DNA from: Candidatus Poribacteria bacterium
Lineage (GTDB): Bacteria > Poribacteria > WGA-4E > WGA-3G
Reading direction: 5' to 3'
Assembly: GCA_958295815.1 (NCBI GenBank)
Contig: OY282374.1
Span: 4,554,682 to 4,618,681 of the forward strand
Length of the DNA: 64,000 bases
The notes under the pieces are model-generated. The model saw nothing but the letters and a program-made list of their open reading frames with translations. It made no database searches and was not told the origin of the DNA. Shown piece by piece: positions 51,575 through 60,700 of this stretch (position 1 is its first letter; the number at the start of each line of letters is the position of its first letter). The translations under genes were made by a program, and so were the position numbers.

Positions 51575-52522
51575 CTACATGTAATACATAAAATATACAA
51601 TATGGAAGAAAAATGGGCCTGTAACTGCTAATGAATCTATTCTGTCCAAAAGTCCGCCGTGACCAGGAATCACACTCCCTGTATCCTTAATACCGATGTC
51701 TCTCTTAATTGCGGAAACAACGACGTCTCCAATGAAACCAACAATGGCAACGCAGCCGCAAGTGATAAGAATTTCGATTTCAGAGAACGGGGTCAAAAAG
51801 CGTAAAAAGTATCCAACAATCATCGTCGTAACGACCCCGCCTATCAGTCCCTCCCACGTTTTATTTGGACTCACCTTAGGAATAACTTTAAATTTTCCGA
51901 ATAATTTTCCCCAAGTAAACTGGAAATTGTCATTCATCTCCGTAATGAATACAACGAACAACAAGAGGGCTCTCCCGCCTATATCAAATCCTTCAATGTC
52001 CGGTAATGAAACCAAAAAAGCTAAATGACTCACGCCAAATACTGTCAGCATCAATTGGGCGGGCAGGACACTCATGGATCGACTGATATCCTCTACTTCG
52101 CCAACAATCACCAACATAAAGGCAATCCATAGATACATAAACACCGGAATGAAGATAAGAAACGGACCATATTGACCGATATAAGCGAGATAATACTGAA
52201 TTGGAATGCTCAAATAACACCAAATCAACACTTTACGGTCAACTTCTCTTATATTTTTACTGATTGATGTTAATTCCCGAAACGCGAAAAAGGAGAGCAG
52301 ACCCAACGAGATAAAGGTGATAACGGAATGTACAATCGTTGCTAAAACAAAAATAGTAGCCATTGCCCACCAAGACTTGGTTCTCATTTTCAATTCCGAG
52401 AAATCGCCTTGTGGTCGGACTTTTCCCAATATCCAAAAAAGGATGCTTGCAAAAACCAGAATACCGAAAATTAGCCCAACAACTATGGCTATTTCGGTTT
52501 GTTCTATTATGAGCAAATTCAT
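51575..52522 (-). CDS. CdsA-like phosphatidate cytidylyltransferase
   Basis: The C-terminal half carries the CdsA signature: KVSPNKTWEGLIGG, GDVVVSAIKRDIGIKDTG and IPGHGGLLDRIDS. About eight membrane helices are visible. The enzyme makes CDP-diacylglycerol (or a related CDP-lipid) from CTP and phosphatidate. The ATG at 52522 is preferred for its GGAG site; a TTG six bases upstream would give a 4-bp overlap with the preceding gene. The pairing with a CDP-alcohol phosphotransferase resembles E. coli ynbB/ynbA and suggests a specialised copy rather than the housekeeping enzyme (inference). Confidence 0.88.
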   Translation of the reverse strand: MNLLIIEQTEIAIVVGLIFGILVFASILFWILGKVRPQGDFSELKMRTKSWWAMATIFVLATIVHSVITFISLGLLSFFAFRELTSISKNIREVDRKVLIWCYLSIPIQYYLAYIGQYGPFLIFIPVFMYLWIAFMLVIVGEVEDISRSMSVLPAQLMLTVFGVSHLAFLVSLPDIEGFDIGGRALLLFVVFITEMNDNFQFTWGKLFGKFKVIPKVSPNKTWEGLIGGVVTTMIVGYFLRFLTPFSEIEILITCGCVAIVGFIGDVVVSAIKRDIGIKDTGSVIPGHGGLLDRIDSLAVTGPFFFHIVYFMYYM

Positions 52523-52524
52523 AA

Positions 52525-53130
52525 TCAATCTCCGTTTTGCGCTAATCCATTTTTTATTCTAACTACTGAACTTAGCAGCAGTAAAACGCTCATCCCCGCG
52601 AAAATATAATTGAAGGCTACCATTATCCCTTGCCAGAAGAAAAATATCAAACAGGTAACTCCTAAAACTAAGGCTCGGTCACTTTTCCCCATTGGACCGT
52701 CGTACCTTCTTGTTCCTGTTGCTGCTTTTGTGAGCACGCCAATGAATTCATTCAGTGTAGCAAGAAATATAAACAACAATACCCACCAGAAATTGACCCC
52801 TGTTAGTTTTATCAGAGGCAAAAACATTACCGCATCAGAAAGAACGTCCCCGAGTTCATTCAACATTTCCCCGGGAACGCTTGTCATATCATAGATTCTC
52901 GCCATCATCCCATCAAGGGTATTCAACGTCATTCTCACCAATAAACCAACAGGAAATATCCAGAGCATGTGCCCCTTAGGAAAGAACCAAAACAGGACAC
53001 CAATCACAACTGACAAAAGAATAGCCATCCACGTAATACCGTTGGCAGTAATACCTAATTTATAGAACATGTCCAGTAAGGGTCTCACTAATTGCTGAAA
53101 CTTCGGTTTGATTTTATACATCGAGATCAT
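52525..53130 (-). CDS. CDP-alcohol phosphatidyltransferase family protein
   Basis: The 201-residue membrane protein has the family motif in the form DGMMAR-x8-GEMLNELGD-x3-D. The first aspartate of the second half is replaced by asparagine, seen here as LNELGD. About five or six helices are present. The family transfers a phospho-group from a CDP-lipid to an alcohol, making phospholipids such as phosphatidylglycerol phosphate or phosphatidylinositol. An AGGAGGG site lies 8 bases before the ATG. It is tightly coupled to the CdsA-like gene that could make its substrate. The product lipid cannot be named. Confidence 0.85.
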   Translation of the reverse strand: MISMYKIKPKFQQLVRPLLDMFYKLGITANGITWMAILLSVVIGVLFWFFPKGHMLWIFPVGLLVRMTLNTLDGMMARIYDMTSVPGEMLNELGDVLSDAVMFLPLIKLTGVNFWWVLLFIFLATLNEFIGVLTKAATGTRRYDGPMGKSDRALVLGVTCLIFFFWQGIMVAFNYIFAGMSVLLLLSSVVRIKNGLAQNGD

Positions 53131-53489
53131 GGTGTCGTCCCTCCTGGGAATTTTCTATAACGCGAGTTCGATAAAGAAATAGGAGTGTGCCGTAGAGAGA
53201 ACCTATGGTAATAATGAGGTAAGCTAAATTTTAATCCGAAGGAGTTATTCGATGTATATCATATCACTTTTCTGCGAAATTGACGACTTTTTTCTTCGAG
53301 GAGCATTCAGTTTTCGGATTTTTCGTCTGTTAGGTTAGAAAGTCGCGACGGGGAGGTCGCTCCTACAGGAAGAGGGAGGGAGACCGGCACGGTTGGGAAA
53401 CCGTGCCTACCGTGTGACGGGCAATTTGGAAACCGCACCTACGGTGCGTAATTTGTCATTAACAACTTGAGAAAAACAACACTCCGACG
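53131..53489. other. Gap upstream of the phospholipid gene pair
   Basis: No gene. It contains a short palindromic unit near 53345 (GTCGCGACGGGGAGGTCGC then TCCTACAGG) and two GGAAACCGC/GGAAACCGT repeats followed by CCTAC near 53395 and 53430. The promoter of the minus-strand pair should lie at 53131-53250, but no clear box was identified. Confidence 0.5.
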
Positions 53490-53696
53490 CTAATCCTCCG
53501 ACACCCAGTCCTCGGTTGCTGTCTCAAATTCCTTCGACAACTCCTCAGAAATGGTCTGCTCCAAGAGTTGAATCAGATCCTCACGGAATTTAAGCCAATC
53601 GTCTCCACGCCGGGTAAACCGGTGCCTATCCGCAATTTCAATATACATGGTGTCGTTTGGTTCGGATAAAGACTCAAAATGACGTTTAACGTTCAT
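53490..53696 (-). CDS. Small acidic hypothetical protein
   Basis: A 68-residue frame (MNVKRHFESLSEPNDTMYIE to TEDWVSED) with an AGGAG site 11 bases before the ATG and codon use like its neighbours. It has a predicted helical C-terminal half (RGDDWLKFREDLIQLLEQ). No family is recognised. It lies in the lipid gene block, on the same strand. Confidence 0.5.
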   Translation of the reverse strand: MNVKRHFESLSEPNDTMYIEIADRHRFTRRGDDWLKFREDLIQLLEQTISEELSKEFETATEDWVSED

Positions 53697-53771
53697 AATT
53701 TTTTTCTCCTATTTTATTTTTTAGGTTGAGTTTGATATAAAGATATAATTAAAGCGACTCGACTGCCTATC

Positions 53772-54452
53772 CTACAACCATTCGTGCATCTCCCAACCAG
53801 AGTCGAGTGCCTTCTCACGGAGAGATTTTCCTGGATTTACGACGACGGGATTTCCGACGCATTCTAACATCGGTAAATCCGATTGGCTATCGCCGTAAGC
53901 ATAACTGTCTTTTAGTGAAATATTGTGTTGCTCAGCAAAGGCTTGTATCGCTTCTGCTTTCTGCTCTCCAATGAGCGGTGCGGTTGTGAGTTCACCCGTA
54001 AACTTCCCATTTTCTTCGCGGAGTTGTGGTGTTAATGCAACATCAACATCGAAGTAATCGGCGATGGGTTGGACGATAAAATCAATGGATCCGGTTACGA
54101 GAACTATTGACCTGCCCTGTTGCTTGTGTTCCTGAATTTCTGATACCGCTTCGGAGAATATTTTCGGACGGAGGTAGGTCTCAAACATCTCCGTTGCCAA
54201 CCCTTTAATCTCAGCGGCGTTCATCCCGCGATAGCTCCGATAGAACACCTTATTGAAAAGGGGCCGACTTATTTTGTCCAAAATCAGGTAGTAAAGGATT
54301 TTGGGTAGATACCCAACGATCCATATCAGTTTCAGGGGGGACCAAAACTTGGCAGAACGCATCCAGATGTAGTAGTGCACAATTGTGGATTTTAACAAAG
54401 TGCCGTCTACATCAAAGAATGCGACTGTTTTTTTTTCGTTTGAATTCAACAT
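53772..54452 (-). CDS. HAD-IB family phosphatase
   Basis: All HAD motifs are present in this 226-residue protein: FFDVDGTLL (nucleophile aspartate), VLVTGS (motif II) and GDSQSDLPML (motif IV). The cap is helical and partly hydrophobic (LKLIWIVGYLPKILYYLIL), as in HAD-IB enzymes associated with membrane lipids. It may remove phosphate from a lysophospholipid or a phosphatidylglycerol-phosphate-type product of the neighbouring genes (inference); SerB-like phosphoserine phosphatase is the alternative. Confidence 0.83.
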   Translation of the reverse strand: MLNSNEKKTVAFFDVDGTLLKSTIVHYYIWMRSAKFWSPLKLIWIVGYLPKILYYLILDKISRPLFNKVFYRSYRGMNAAEIKGLATEMFETYLRPKIFSEAVSEIQEHKQQGRSIVLVTGSIDFIVQPIADYFDVDVALTPQLREENGKFTGELTTAPLIGEQKAEAIQAFAEQHNISLKDSYAYGDSQSDLPMLECVGNPVVVNPGKSLREKALDSGWEMHEWL

Positions 54453-54479
54453 TTTTTTAATTAATTAGTCTGGTTACCC

Positions 54480-54866
54480 TAAAGCGTCGGGGTTACAAAC
54501 CCCTCCCACAAAGAGTCGATCTCATGTGTAAAACGTCGGGGTTACAAACCCCTCCCACAAAGAGTCGATCTCATGTGTAAAACGTCGGGGTTACAAACCC
54601 CTCCCACAAAGAGTCGATCTCATGTGTAAAACGTCGGGGTTACAAACCCCTCCTACAGATAGCAGTCAGCAGTCAGCGGTCAGAAAGAGTCGGGAATCAG
54701 AGTTCCCTCCTACAGTAGAAGTCGTCTCTATAAAGAGTCGGGGTTACAAACCCCTCCCACAAAGAGTCAATCCCATGTGTAAAACGTCGGGGTTACAAAC
54801 CCCTCCTACAAAGAGTCAATCCCATGTATAAAGCGTCGGGGTTACAAACCCCTCCTACAAAGAGTG
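54480..54866. repeat. 49-bp tandem array that runs into a gene
   Basis: Seven copies of CGTCGGGGTTACAAACC then CCTCCCACAAAGAGTC occur with a period near 49 bp, interrupted after four copies by a heptamer-repeat segment (54658-54730). The last copy overlaps the 3' end of the acyl-reductase fusion gene and provides its TAG stop (54855-54857). Confidence 0.88.
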
Positions 54867-57800
54867 TGTCTTTTGTTTTAATTCTGCGCCGAGTTTTGCG
54901 ACGCGATGTTGTGCCAATTCCAAGAATTCCTGGTATCTGTCCGGATCAATCGGCGTTTTGTCGTTGCCCCAACCCTCTGGTGGAAAGGTAAGTGGTTCAC
55001 CGAAAATGATGCGCACTGGGTGCTTCTTGGGTAAGTTTTGTCCTTTTGGCAATGCACGATAGGTGCCGTCAATATACGCCGGTATAATCGGGACATTAGG
55101 ACCGTAGATGAGCAGACTGAGTATGCCCGGTTTGAACGGCTGAAGATTACCGTCAAGCGAGCGTGTGCCTTCAGGAAAAATAAGCAATCCGTTATTTTGT
55201 TCCATCACCTCGTTAGCCGTCCTAAGATCCTGTAGGAATTCGGTAAAATTGCCCTCGCGTTCTATCGGGAGTGCGTTGAGGCACGTCCGCGCGAACCAGC
55301 CTTGGAGCGGGGTAGCAAACCAGTAGTCCCGTGCAGCGAGCACCCAGAGTCGGTATGCCCTTTTTTCGAGAGCGGTAATCACCGTCAACGTATCAAGGTG
55401 GCTGCTGTGATTCGGCATAATAATATAGGGTCTACCTTGCGGGATATTTTCAAGTCCATAGCACTTCAGTGAAAAATAGTTTCTATAGATGCCAGTAATT
55501 ACGGAACGGAAGGCACGCGCATACCATCGCGGTACCTGCCTCAACTCCAGTTTGTGGGAGGGGTGTCTAACCCCGAAATCATTAGGCGAATCTGGCGACT
55601 TTGTAGGGTCAGCATGGAACGTCTCGGTGAGTTTGACAACATCACCTACCGTCTCCAAGTCAGCGAGCAGCGCGTCGGGGATTGTCGCGCCAAGTCTGGC
55701 TTCCAAAACTAATAATAGATCAAGCTGTGTGAGAGAATCAAGCCCTAAGTCAATACCCAAGCGACTCTCTAATTGAATCTGATGTGTTGGCATGCGCGCC
55801 AATCGCGCGAGGGTGGATAGAATTTCTTCCGGTATATCGGTTCTCGGTGTAGTGGACTCGGTGTCTGTTGTATCTGTATCGGGATTTTCGTGAAGGAGCG
55901 TTGTATCTTGAATATGTGTTTGTAAGTTCTGTCTTAAGCACTGTCGATCTATGACGCCACCCTCGGTCTTTGGTAAGGCATCGTCCCAGAAATGGAATTT
56001 GTGAAATTGTTGGTAACTCGGTAGCTGCTTTGCCTGCGCTTGCAGATAATTCTGAATCTCTTCTTTTGTTGTTTCGTTGGGTGATGTCGGCACAATCACG
56101 GCGTGGATAGCGGTATCAGATCCATCCTCATAAGGGATACCGACGACACATATTTCGGAGATAGCGGGATTGTTCCGATAGAGTGCCTCCAATTCGACGG
56201 GATAGACATTTTTCCCAGAAGCAGGAACGATAACGTCCTTGCAGTGCCCGGTAAGGTAGAGGTAGCCGTCAGCATCCATATAGCCGAGGTCGCCGGTGTA
56301 GAGCCAACCGTCCCGGATAGCCTCTGCTGTAGCGTTCGGGTTCTGATAGTAGGCTTTCATCGTGCTCGGTCCCTTAGCGATGATTTCCCCGATACCGTCG
56401 CCATCAGGATTCTCAATTTTGAGTTCTACACCCTCTACCGCCGGTCCGACGGAGCCGCGTTTGCTCTTTAGGTATGGATTAACAGTGAGCACAGGTGCTG
56501 TCTCGGTCATACCGTAGCCTTGGTAGATTGTCATGTCGAAGTTTAGGAACGCGTCATAAATCGCGTCGGAGAGCGAGGCACCACCACTCACGAGCACGCG
56601 AATCTCACTGCCCATAATAGCTTTTGCCTTCTCCGCCAAAGTTTCACCCGGTGTGTCTTCTCGTGCCGCCTGCCGTTCAATAGTGCCATGGAGGAGCTGA
56701 AAGAGGCGCGGAACCCCGATAAAGGCGGTTGTTTTCGCCTCACGCATCGTCTTCAGGAGCGTGGTAGGACGCAGGGCATTGACATAGGTCGCAGTTGTAC
56801 CGCTGTAGAGTGCCATCAGTAAGCTGCACGAGAAACTCAAAGCGTGATAAAGTGGGAGTGCCGACAAGATGCGTTCTGTGTCCGTCGGTGGGAGTGCTTT
56901 GGCGACCGCTTGTACGTTAGAGATGAAACCACCGTGCGTGAGCATTGCACCTTTAGCGTCAACAGTGGTGCCCATTGTGAAGATAATGGAGGCAACGGTA
57001 TCAGGGGATATTTCGACATTCGGAAAATCGGCAGGGATCTCGGCAGTTAGTGTCTCGTTCTCCGAAGGCTCAGAACCGACAATCTCGCAGTTGTTATTGA
57101 TGTTTTGTAACATCGCCGCTGCTTCTGATAAGACGTCGCAGGATTTTTCCAAAACGGCGTCTGAGGCTAAAATCGACTTTGCCGTAGTGAGCGCTGTAAT
57201 TGCTAAGACTTCATGTGCGGGGGTTTGGGCGTCAAGTGGAACGACAGCGATCCCAATCTGGACAGCTGCAAGGTAGGCGATGCACCATTCGGGCTGGTTC
57301 TCGGAGACCAATACCACTCGGTCGCCTTCACGTAAGCCGCTTTCCCATAATCGCCATGCGACTTGGCGCGACAGTGTATAGGTTTCGGCGTAGGTATACT
57401 CTTCCCATTCACCTTCATTTGCCATTTGCAGTGCGATTCTATCAGGAATTCGCGACGCCTGTATTTTAATCAGGTCAACGATTGTTTTTGGGGAAATCTG
57501 CTCAAACGGTGTAACAGACTCCTCAGATTCATCTTGCGAACCGGCTTCCCCGCGTTTCGCGGCAGAAGTATGTCCACTACCCGTTTCCGAGTCATCTGCT
57601 GTACCATCTTCAATCTTCAACACGTGCCTTTTGATGCCGGGGATATGAATCTCTTGGAAATATCGCTTCCAGTGTATTTTTGAGACATCGAAGTTAAAAC
57701 GTTGTTGTTCGGTAGGTGATAGCGCATCGTAAAGCCCTTGCATCTTTTTCGTTTCAAACTCGAAGTTGGTTCGTGTGTATGGTGCGTAGATTCTAATGTA

Positions 57801-59195
57801 ATGCAGCAGTGCCTTGACACCACTCTGCTTCAGAGTAAGCTGGCGACGTTTCCGTTTCGCAGCACGTATTGGTAGTTGTCCGAGCACCGCCGTGGTAAAA
57901 TCAATGAGTCGCATACGACTGTCGAGTTTCCGTTGAAATTCCTCTAAACTCGGATATTTCCAAATTGGTACTGGGATCGGTTTCCCATTTTCGATCATTG
58001 GGTTTTTGACGAAGTAGTCGTAGGTCGCCTCAAAGATACCTCGAAAGTAGAGCGGGTTCTGCGTTCCAGTCGCGACATGATATACCTCAATACCACCGCG
58101 TTTTGCTGTTACTTCGGCAGCTGCCAAGATGGCATTGACAACAAAATCAACGGGGATAATATCAAGAATTATGTCTGGATCGGCAGGGAAGTCTGGAAGC
58201 CGTCCTTTCCCGAAACCGACGATTAGCGGCTCCGACATCCGAAATTTTCCGAGCCATCCAGGTACAGGTTCATCAAAACTACTCTCAATAATCGAGGGAC
58301 GTATAATAGCGGTCGGGAGATCACCGCGCAATTGCATGACCATCTGCTCGGCGAGGAATTTCATGTAGGTATAGGTATCGTTCCATCCACGCGAGCGGGC
58401 ATGTACGAGTCCGGCTTCAACCAGATGATTCTCAAGCCATTCTGCTCTCAACTCTTTGACCTGTGTCTCCAGTGCCTTGCGAGTTCCTTTTATCTGCTGT
58501 TCAGCGTCTTGCTGGAAACGTTCGAGGTTCTCAGAGGCATCGACTTCGGCGTGGATAGCAGCACTCAGAGATAGGAGTTCTTCGATCTCTTCGGAGAGCG
58601 TCTGAGGAATCGCCATTCCAGTTTTTTCCTGATACGCTGCGGCGTATTGTTCATAGGGAGGCGGTAATTCCTCAGGAACATGTCCGGGCTTGTCTCCGCA
58701 AACGTAGGCTGTTGAAATATGCAGGAATACTGCGTCTTGGCAGCCCTTTGCGAAGGTGACGACATGCTTAGCGGCGAGTGTATTTCCCCACAACGAATCA
58801 TCAAAAGGGGGATCGAAGTCCACGAGACCTGCGACATTAATAAAGACCTGTACTTCGTTCTGGAGGCGTTGATATTCGGCATCGCTAAATCCGAGGCGTT
58901 CGTGGGTGAGATCGCCTTCAACGGCGATTAGTTTCTGCTGCGCCCAAGCATCAAAACTCTCGCCGTGCAAGCGACGGAGGGAAGAAAAAACATCTGAGGT
59001 GAGCAGTTCGTTTTCTAAACGCTCTTGAGCGGATGTGCGTTTCCCAGTCTTATCAGTGCGGCTTCGGATGAGGAGATAGATCTTTTGGACGTCGGGAAGT
59101 GCGGTCAAAATTTTTGCCACCATCGGTTGTCCCAAAAATGCAGTACCACCGGTAACGAGCAGAACTTTCCCTCTAAAAAAATCAGTTATTGACAT
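54855..59195 (-). CDS. Four-domain fatty-acyl reductase/acyl-AMP ligase/ACP/acyltransferase
   Basis: This 1446-residue protein has four domains in order. 1) An NAD(P)-dependent fatty acyl reductase-like domain (residues 5-540): VTGGTAFLG, catalytic YTYMK near 270. 2) An AMP-forming acyl ligase (about 570-1080): FTMGTTVDAKG near 740, YQGYGMTETAPV near 890, YTGDLG near 965. 3) An acyl carrier domain (about 1120-1190) with GLDSL carrying the phosphopantetheine serine. 4) A PlsC-type acyltransferase (about 1230-1430) with NHSSHLD and FPEGTRS. Together they could activate a fatty acid, hold it on the carrier and either reduce it or transfer it to a lysophospholipid or alcohol. The nearby CdsA, phosphotransferase and HAD genes support membrane-lipid synthesis. 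The ligase P-loop (MGTTVDAKG) deviates from the usual SGTTGxPKG. Confidence 0.88.
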   Translation of the reverse strand: MSITDFFRGKVLLVTGGTAFLGQPMVAKILTALPDVQKIYLLIRSRTDKTGKRTSAQERLENELLTSDVFSSLRRLHGESFDAWAQQKLIAVEGDLTHERLGFSDAEYQRLQNEVQVFINVAGLVDFDPPFDDSLWGNTLAAKHVVTFAKGCQDAVFLHISTAYVCGDKPGHVPEELPPPYEQYAAAYQEKTGMAIPQTLSEEIEELLSLSAAIHAEVDASENLERFQQDAEQQIKGTRKALETQVKELRAEWLENHLVEAGLVHARSRGWNDTYTYMKFLAEQMVMQLRGDLPTAIIRPSIIESSFDEPVPGWLGKFRMSEPLIVGFGKGRLPDFPADPDIILDIIPVDFVVNAILAAAEVTAKRGGIEVYHVATGTQNPLYFRGIFEATYDYFVKNPMIENGKPIPVPIWKYPSLEEFQRKLDSRMRLIDFTTAVLGQLPIRAAKRKRRQLTLKQSGVKALLHYIRIYAPYTRTNFEFETKKMQGLYDALSPTEQQRFNFDVSKIHWKRYFQEIHIPGIKRHVLKIEDGTADDSETGSGHTSAAKRGEAGSQDESEESVTPFEQISPKTIVDLIKIQASRIPDRIALQMANEGEWEEYTYAETYTLSRQVAWRLWESGLREGDRVVLVSENQPEWCIAYLAAVQIGIAVVPLDAQTPAHEVLAITALTTAKSILASDAVLEKSCDVLSEAAAMLQNINNNCEIVGSEPSENETLTAEIPADFPNVEISPDTVASIIFTMGTTVDAKGAMLTHGGFISNVQAVAKALPPTDTERILSALPLYHALSFSCSLLMALYSGTTATYVNALRPTTLLKTMREAKTTAFIGVPRLFQLLHGTIERQAAREDTPGETLAEKAKAIMGSEIRVLVSGGASLSDAIYDAFLNFDMTIYQGYGMTETAPVLTVNPYLKSKRGSVGPAVEGVELKIENPDGDGIGEIIAKGPSTMKAYYQNPNATAEAIRDGWLYTGDLGYMDADGYLYLTGHCKDVIVPASGKNVYPVELEALYRNNPAISEICVVGIPYEDGSDTAIHAVIVPTSPNETTKEEIQNYLQAQAKQLPSYQQFHKFHFWDDALPKTEGGVIDRQCLRQNLQTHIQDTTLLHENPDTDTTDTESTTPRTDIPEEILSTLARLARMPTHQIQLESRLGIDLGLDSLTQLDLLLVLEARLGATIPDALLADLETVGDVVKLTETFHADPTKSPDSPNDFGVRHPSHKLELRQVPRWYARAFRSVITGIYRNYFSLKCYGLENIPQGRPYIIMPNHSSHLDTLTVITALEKRAYRLWVLAARDYWFATPLQGWFARTCLNALPIEREGNFTEFLQDLRTANEVMEQNNGLLIFPEGTRSLDGNLQPFKPGILSLLIYGPNVPIIPAYIDGTYRALPKGQNLPKKHPVRIIFGEPLTFPPEGWGNDKTPIDPDRYQEFLELAQHRVAKLGAELKQKTHSL

Positions 59196-59456
59196 AATTT
59201 CCTTTTCAGTGCCATGATAGATATTTAGACGTATAGCACAAGGTCGCAGTCTCTCACATTGCCTTCAACTTATATTTTCAAATTGCGTCTAACCTTTTTG
59301 GTAAATCGCGTTATAGCGTGTGGCTTGCAGGTTACTCATACTATGATCCAACTTGAGGACACGCACTCCGTACGCCAACCTACTATAGTCCAAAGGTAAT
59401 CGTTGCCGACATTTTAACACATTTTCTACAAAAAGTCAAAGGTCAATAGACAGACA

Positions 59457-60656
59457 ATGTTAGCAGAAGAAGATAAGGTCCAATTTTTACAAAACACGGA
59501 ACTTTTCGCTGGACTTCCAGAAACCGAGTTAAAAGCGATTTCTCAGATTGCGAACGAAGTTTCTTATCCTGCAGACTCAACGTTATTTGAGGAGGGGGAC
59601 GAAGGCGACTCGCTTTATCTCATGGTTGAGGGTGAAGTCAGCATTATCAAGGCAGGGACCGAGGTGCTATTCTACGACGAGAAGGGTTTTTGTCTCGGCG
59701 AAATCGCCCTGATTGATAATAAACCGCGGATGGCTACAGTTAAAACAGTGAAACCGACGCAGTTTCTGCGCATTACCCACGATGATTTTTTCCATGCGAT
59801 GGCACGTGATCTGCGAATTGGTCTCGGTCTGTTTCGGGTCCTAAACGACAAGATCCGACGTGATCTTGAGATTCAGATGAATGCTGTCCGCAAAGATATT
59901 GCGCAAGAAGAATCAATGCGTCTTGCCGCTGAAGTCCAACAGTCCCTCCTCCCGAACCAAGAGATTTCGCACCCATGTGTCAGTACCGCAGGGTATTGCC
60001 AACCGGCAAACAGTGTCGGCGGCGATTACTACGATTATCTGGCACTTTCCGAAAACCGCGTTGCTATTTTCATCGGCGATGTTATGGGACACGGATACCA
60101 CTCAGCGATGGTCGCAGCGATGACGAAAAGCGGACTGCAAACACAGATCCGATTTGACGCTTCGGTGCCAGAGGTCATGAAGGTTATCACACGGGTCACA
60201 GAAGAAGATTCACAAGCCTTTATTTATATGACCTGCTGTTATCTAATCATTCATCCGGACAATCGATTCGAATACGCCAATGCTGGTCACCCACAAATGC
60301 TCCTCTACCGTGCCGAATCAGAGGCGGACAATAGCGAAGACGAGGAACCGCTTGAATTGGAATCTTCATTTCTACCGGTCGGTATTTCACTCTTCGAGAC
60401 ACAGGAGAAATATTACAGCACGGAGATGGCATGGCATCCTGGTGATTTGCTCGTCCTTTATTCAGACGGCATCACTGAAGCGTTCAACCCTAACCTTGAA
60501 ATGTATGGATTGGAACGTCTCAAAGCACTGATTTCCAAAAAACGCCACCTATCCGCTGAGGAAATCAAGACCGAGATTCTGTCTGACCTCCAGGCATACC
60601 AACAAGGCGAAAGTGCTAACGATGACATCACGCTGGTTGTAGCAAAGTTTATGTAG
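59457..60656 (+). CDS. Cyclic-nucleotide-binding domain/SpoIIE-type PP2C phosphatase
   Basis: Residues 8-125 form a cNMP-binding domain (EGDEGDSLYLMVEGEVSI, GFCLGEIALID). A coiled-coil linker (about 130-165) leads to a SpoIIE/RsbU-type phosphatase with its metal-binding motifs GGDYYDYL, GDVMGHGYHSAM, SDGITEAFNP and DDITLVV. Such proteins dephosphorylate anti-sigma-factor antagonists in partner-switching systems, here under control of a small ligand. No anti-sigma or antagonist gene is nearby. The cNMP arginine is not obvious, so the ligand is open. The ATG lacks a clear ribosome-binding site. Confidence 0.87.
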   Translation: MLAEEDKVQFLQNTELFAGLPETELKAISQIANEVSYPADSTLFEEGDEGDSLYLMVEGEVSIIKAGTEVLFYDEKGFCLGEIALIDNKPRMATVKTVKPTQFLRITHDDFFHAMARDLRIGLGLFRVLNDKIRRDLEIQMNAVRKDIAQEESMRLAAEVQQSLLPNQEISHPCVSTAGYCQPANSVGGDYYDYLALSENRVAIFIGDVMGHGYHSAMVAAMTKSGLQTQIRFDASVPEVMKVITRVTEEDSQAFIYMTCCYLIIHPDNRFEYANAGHPQMLLYRAESEADNSEDEEPLELESSFLPVGISLFETQEKYYSTEMAWHPGDLLVLYSDGITEAFNPNLEMYGLERLKALISKKRHLSAEEIKTEILSDLQAYQQGESANDDITLVVAKFM

Positions 60657-60700
60657 GCACAACAACGAAGATTCATTAGTTGCGCTACTGAAAATACGCG

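Noticed and set aside
54480..54866. CRISPR-like array with a 49-bp period
   Set aside because: Intervening segments are near-identical copies and one end overlaps a coding gene; this is a tandem repeat.
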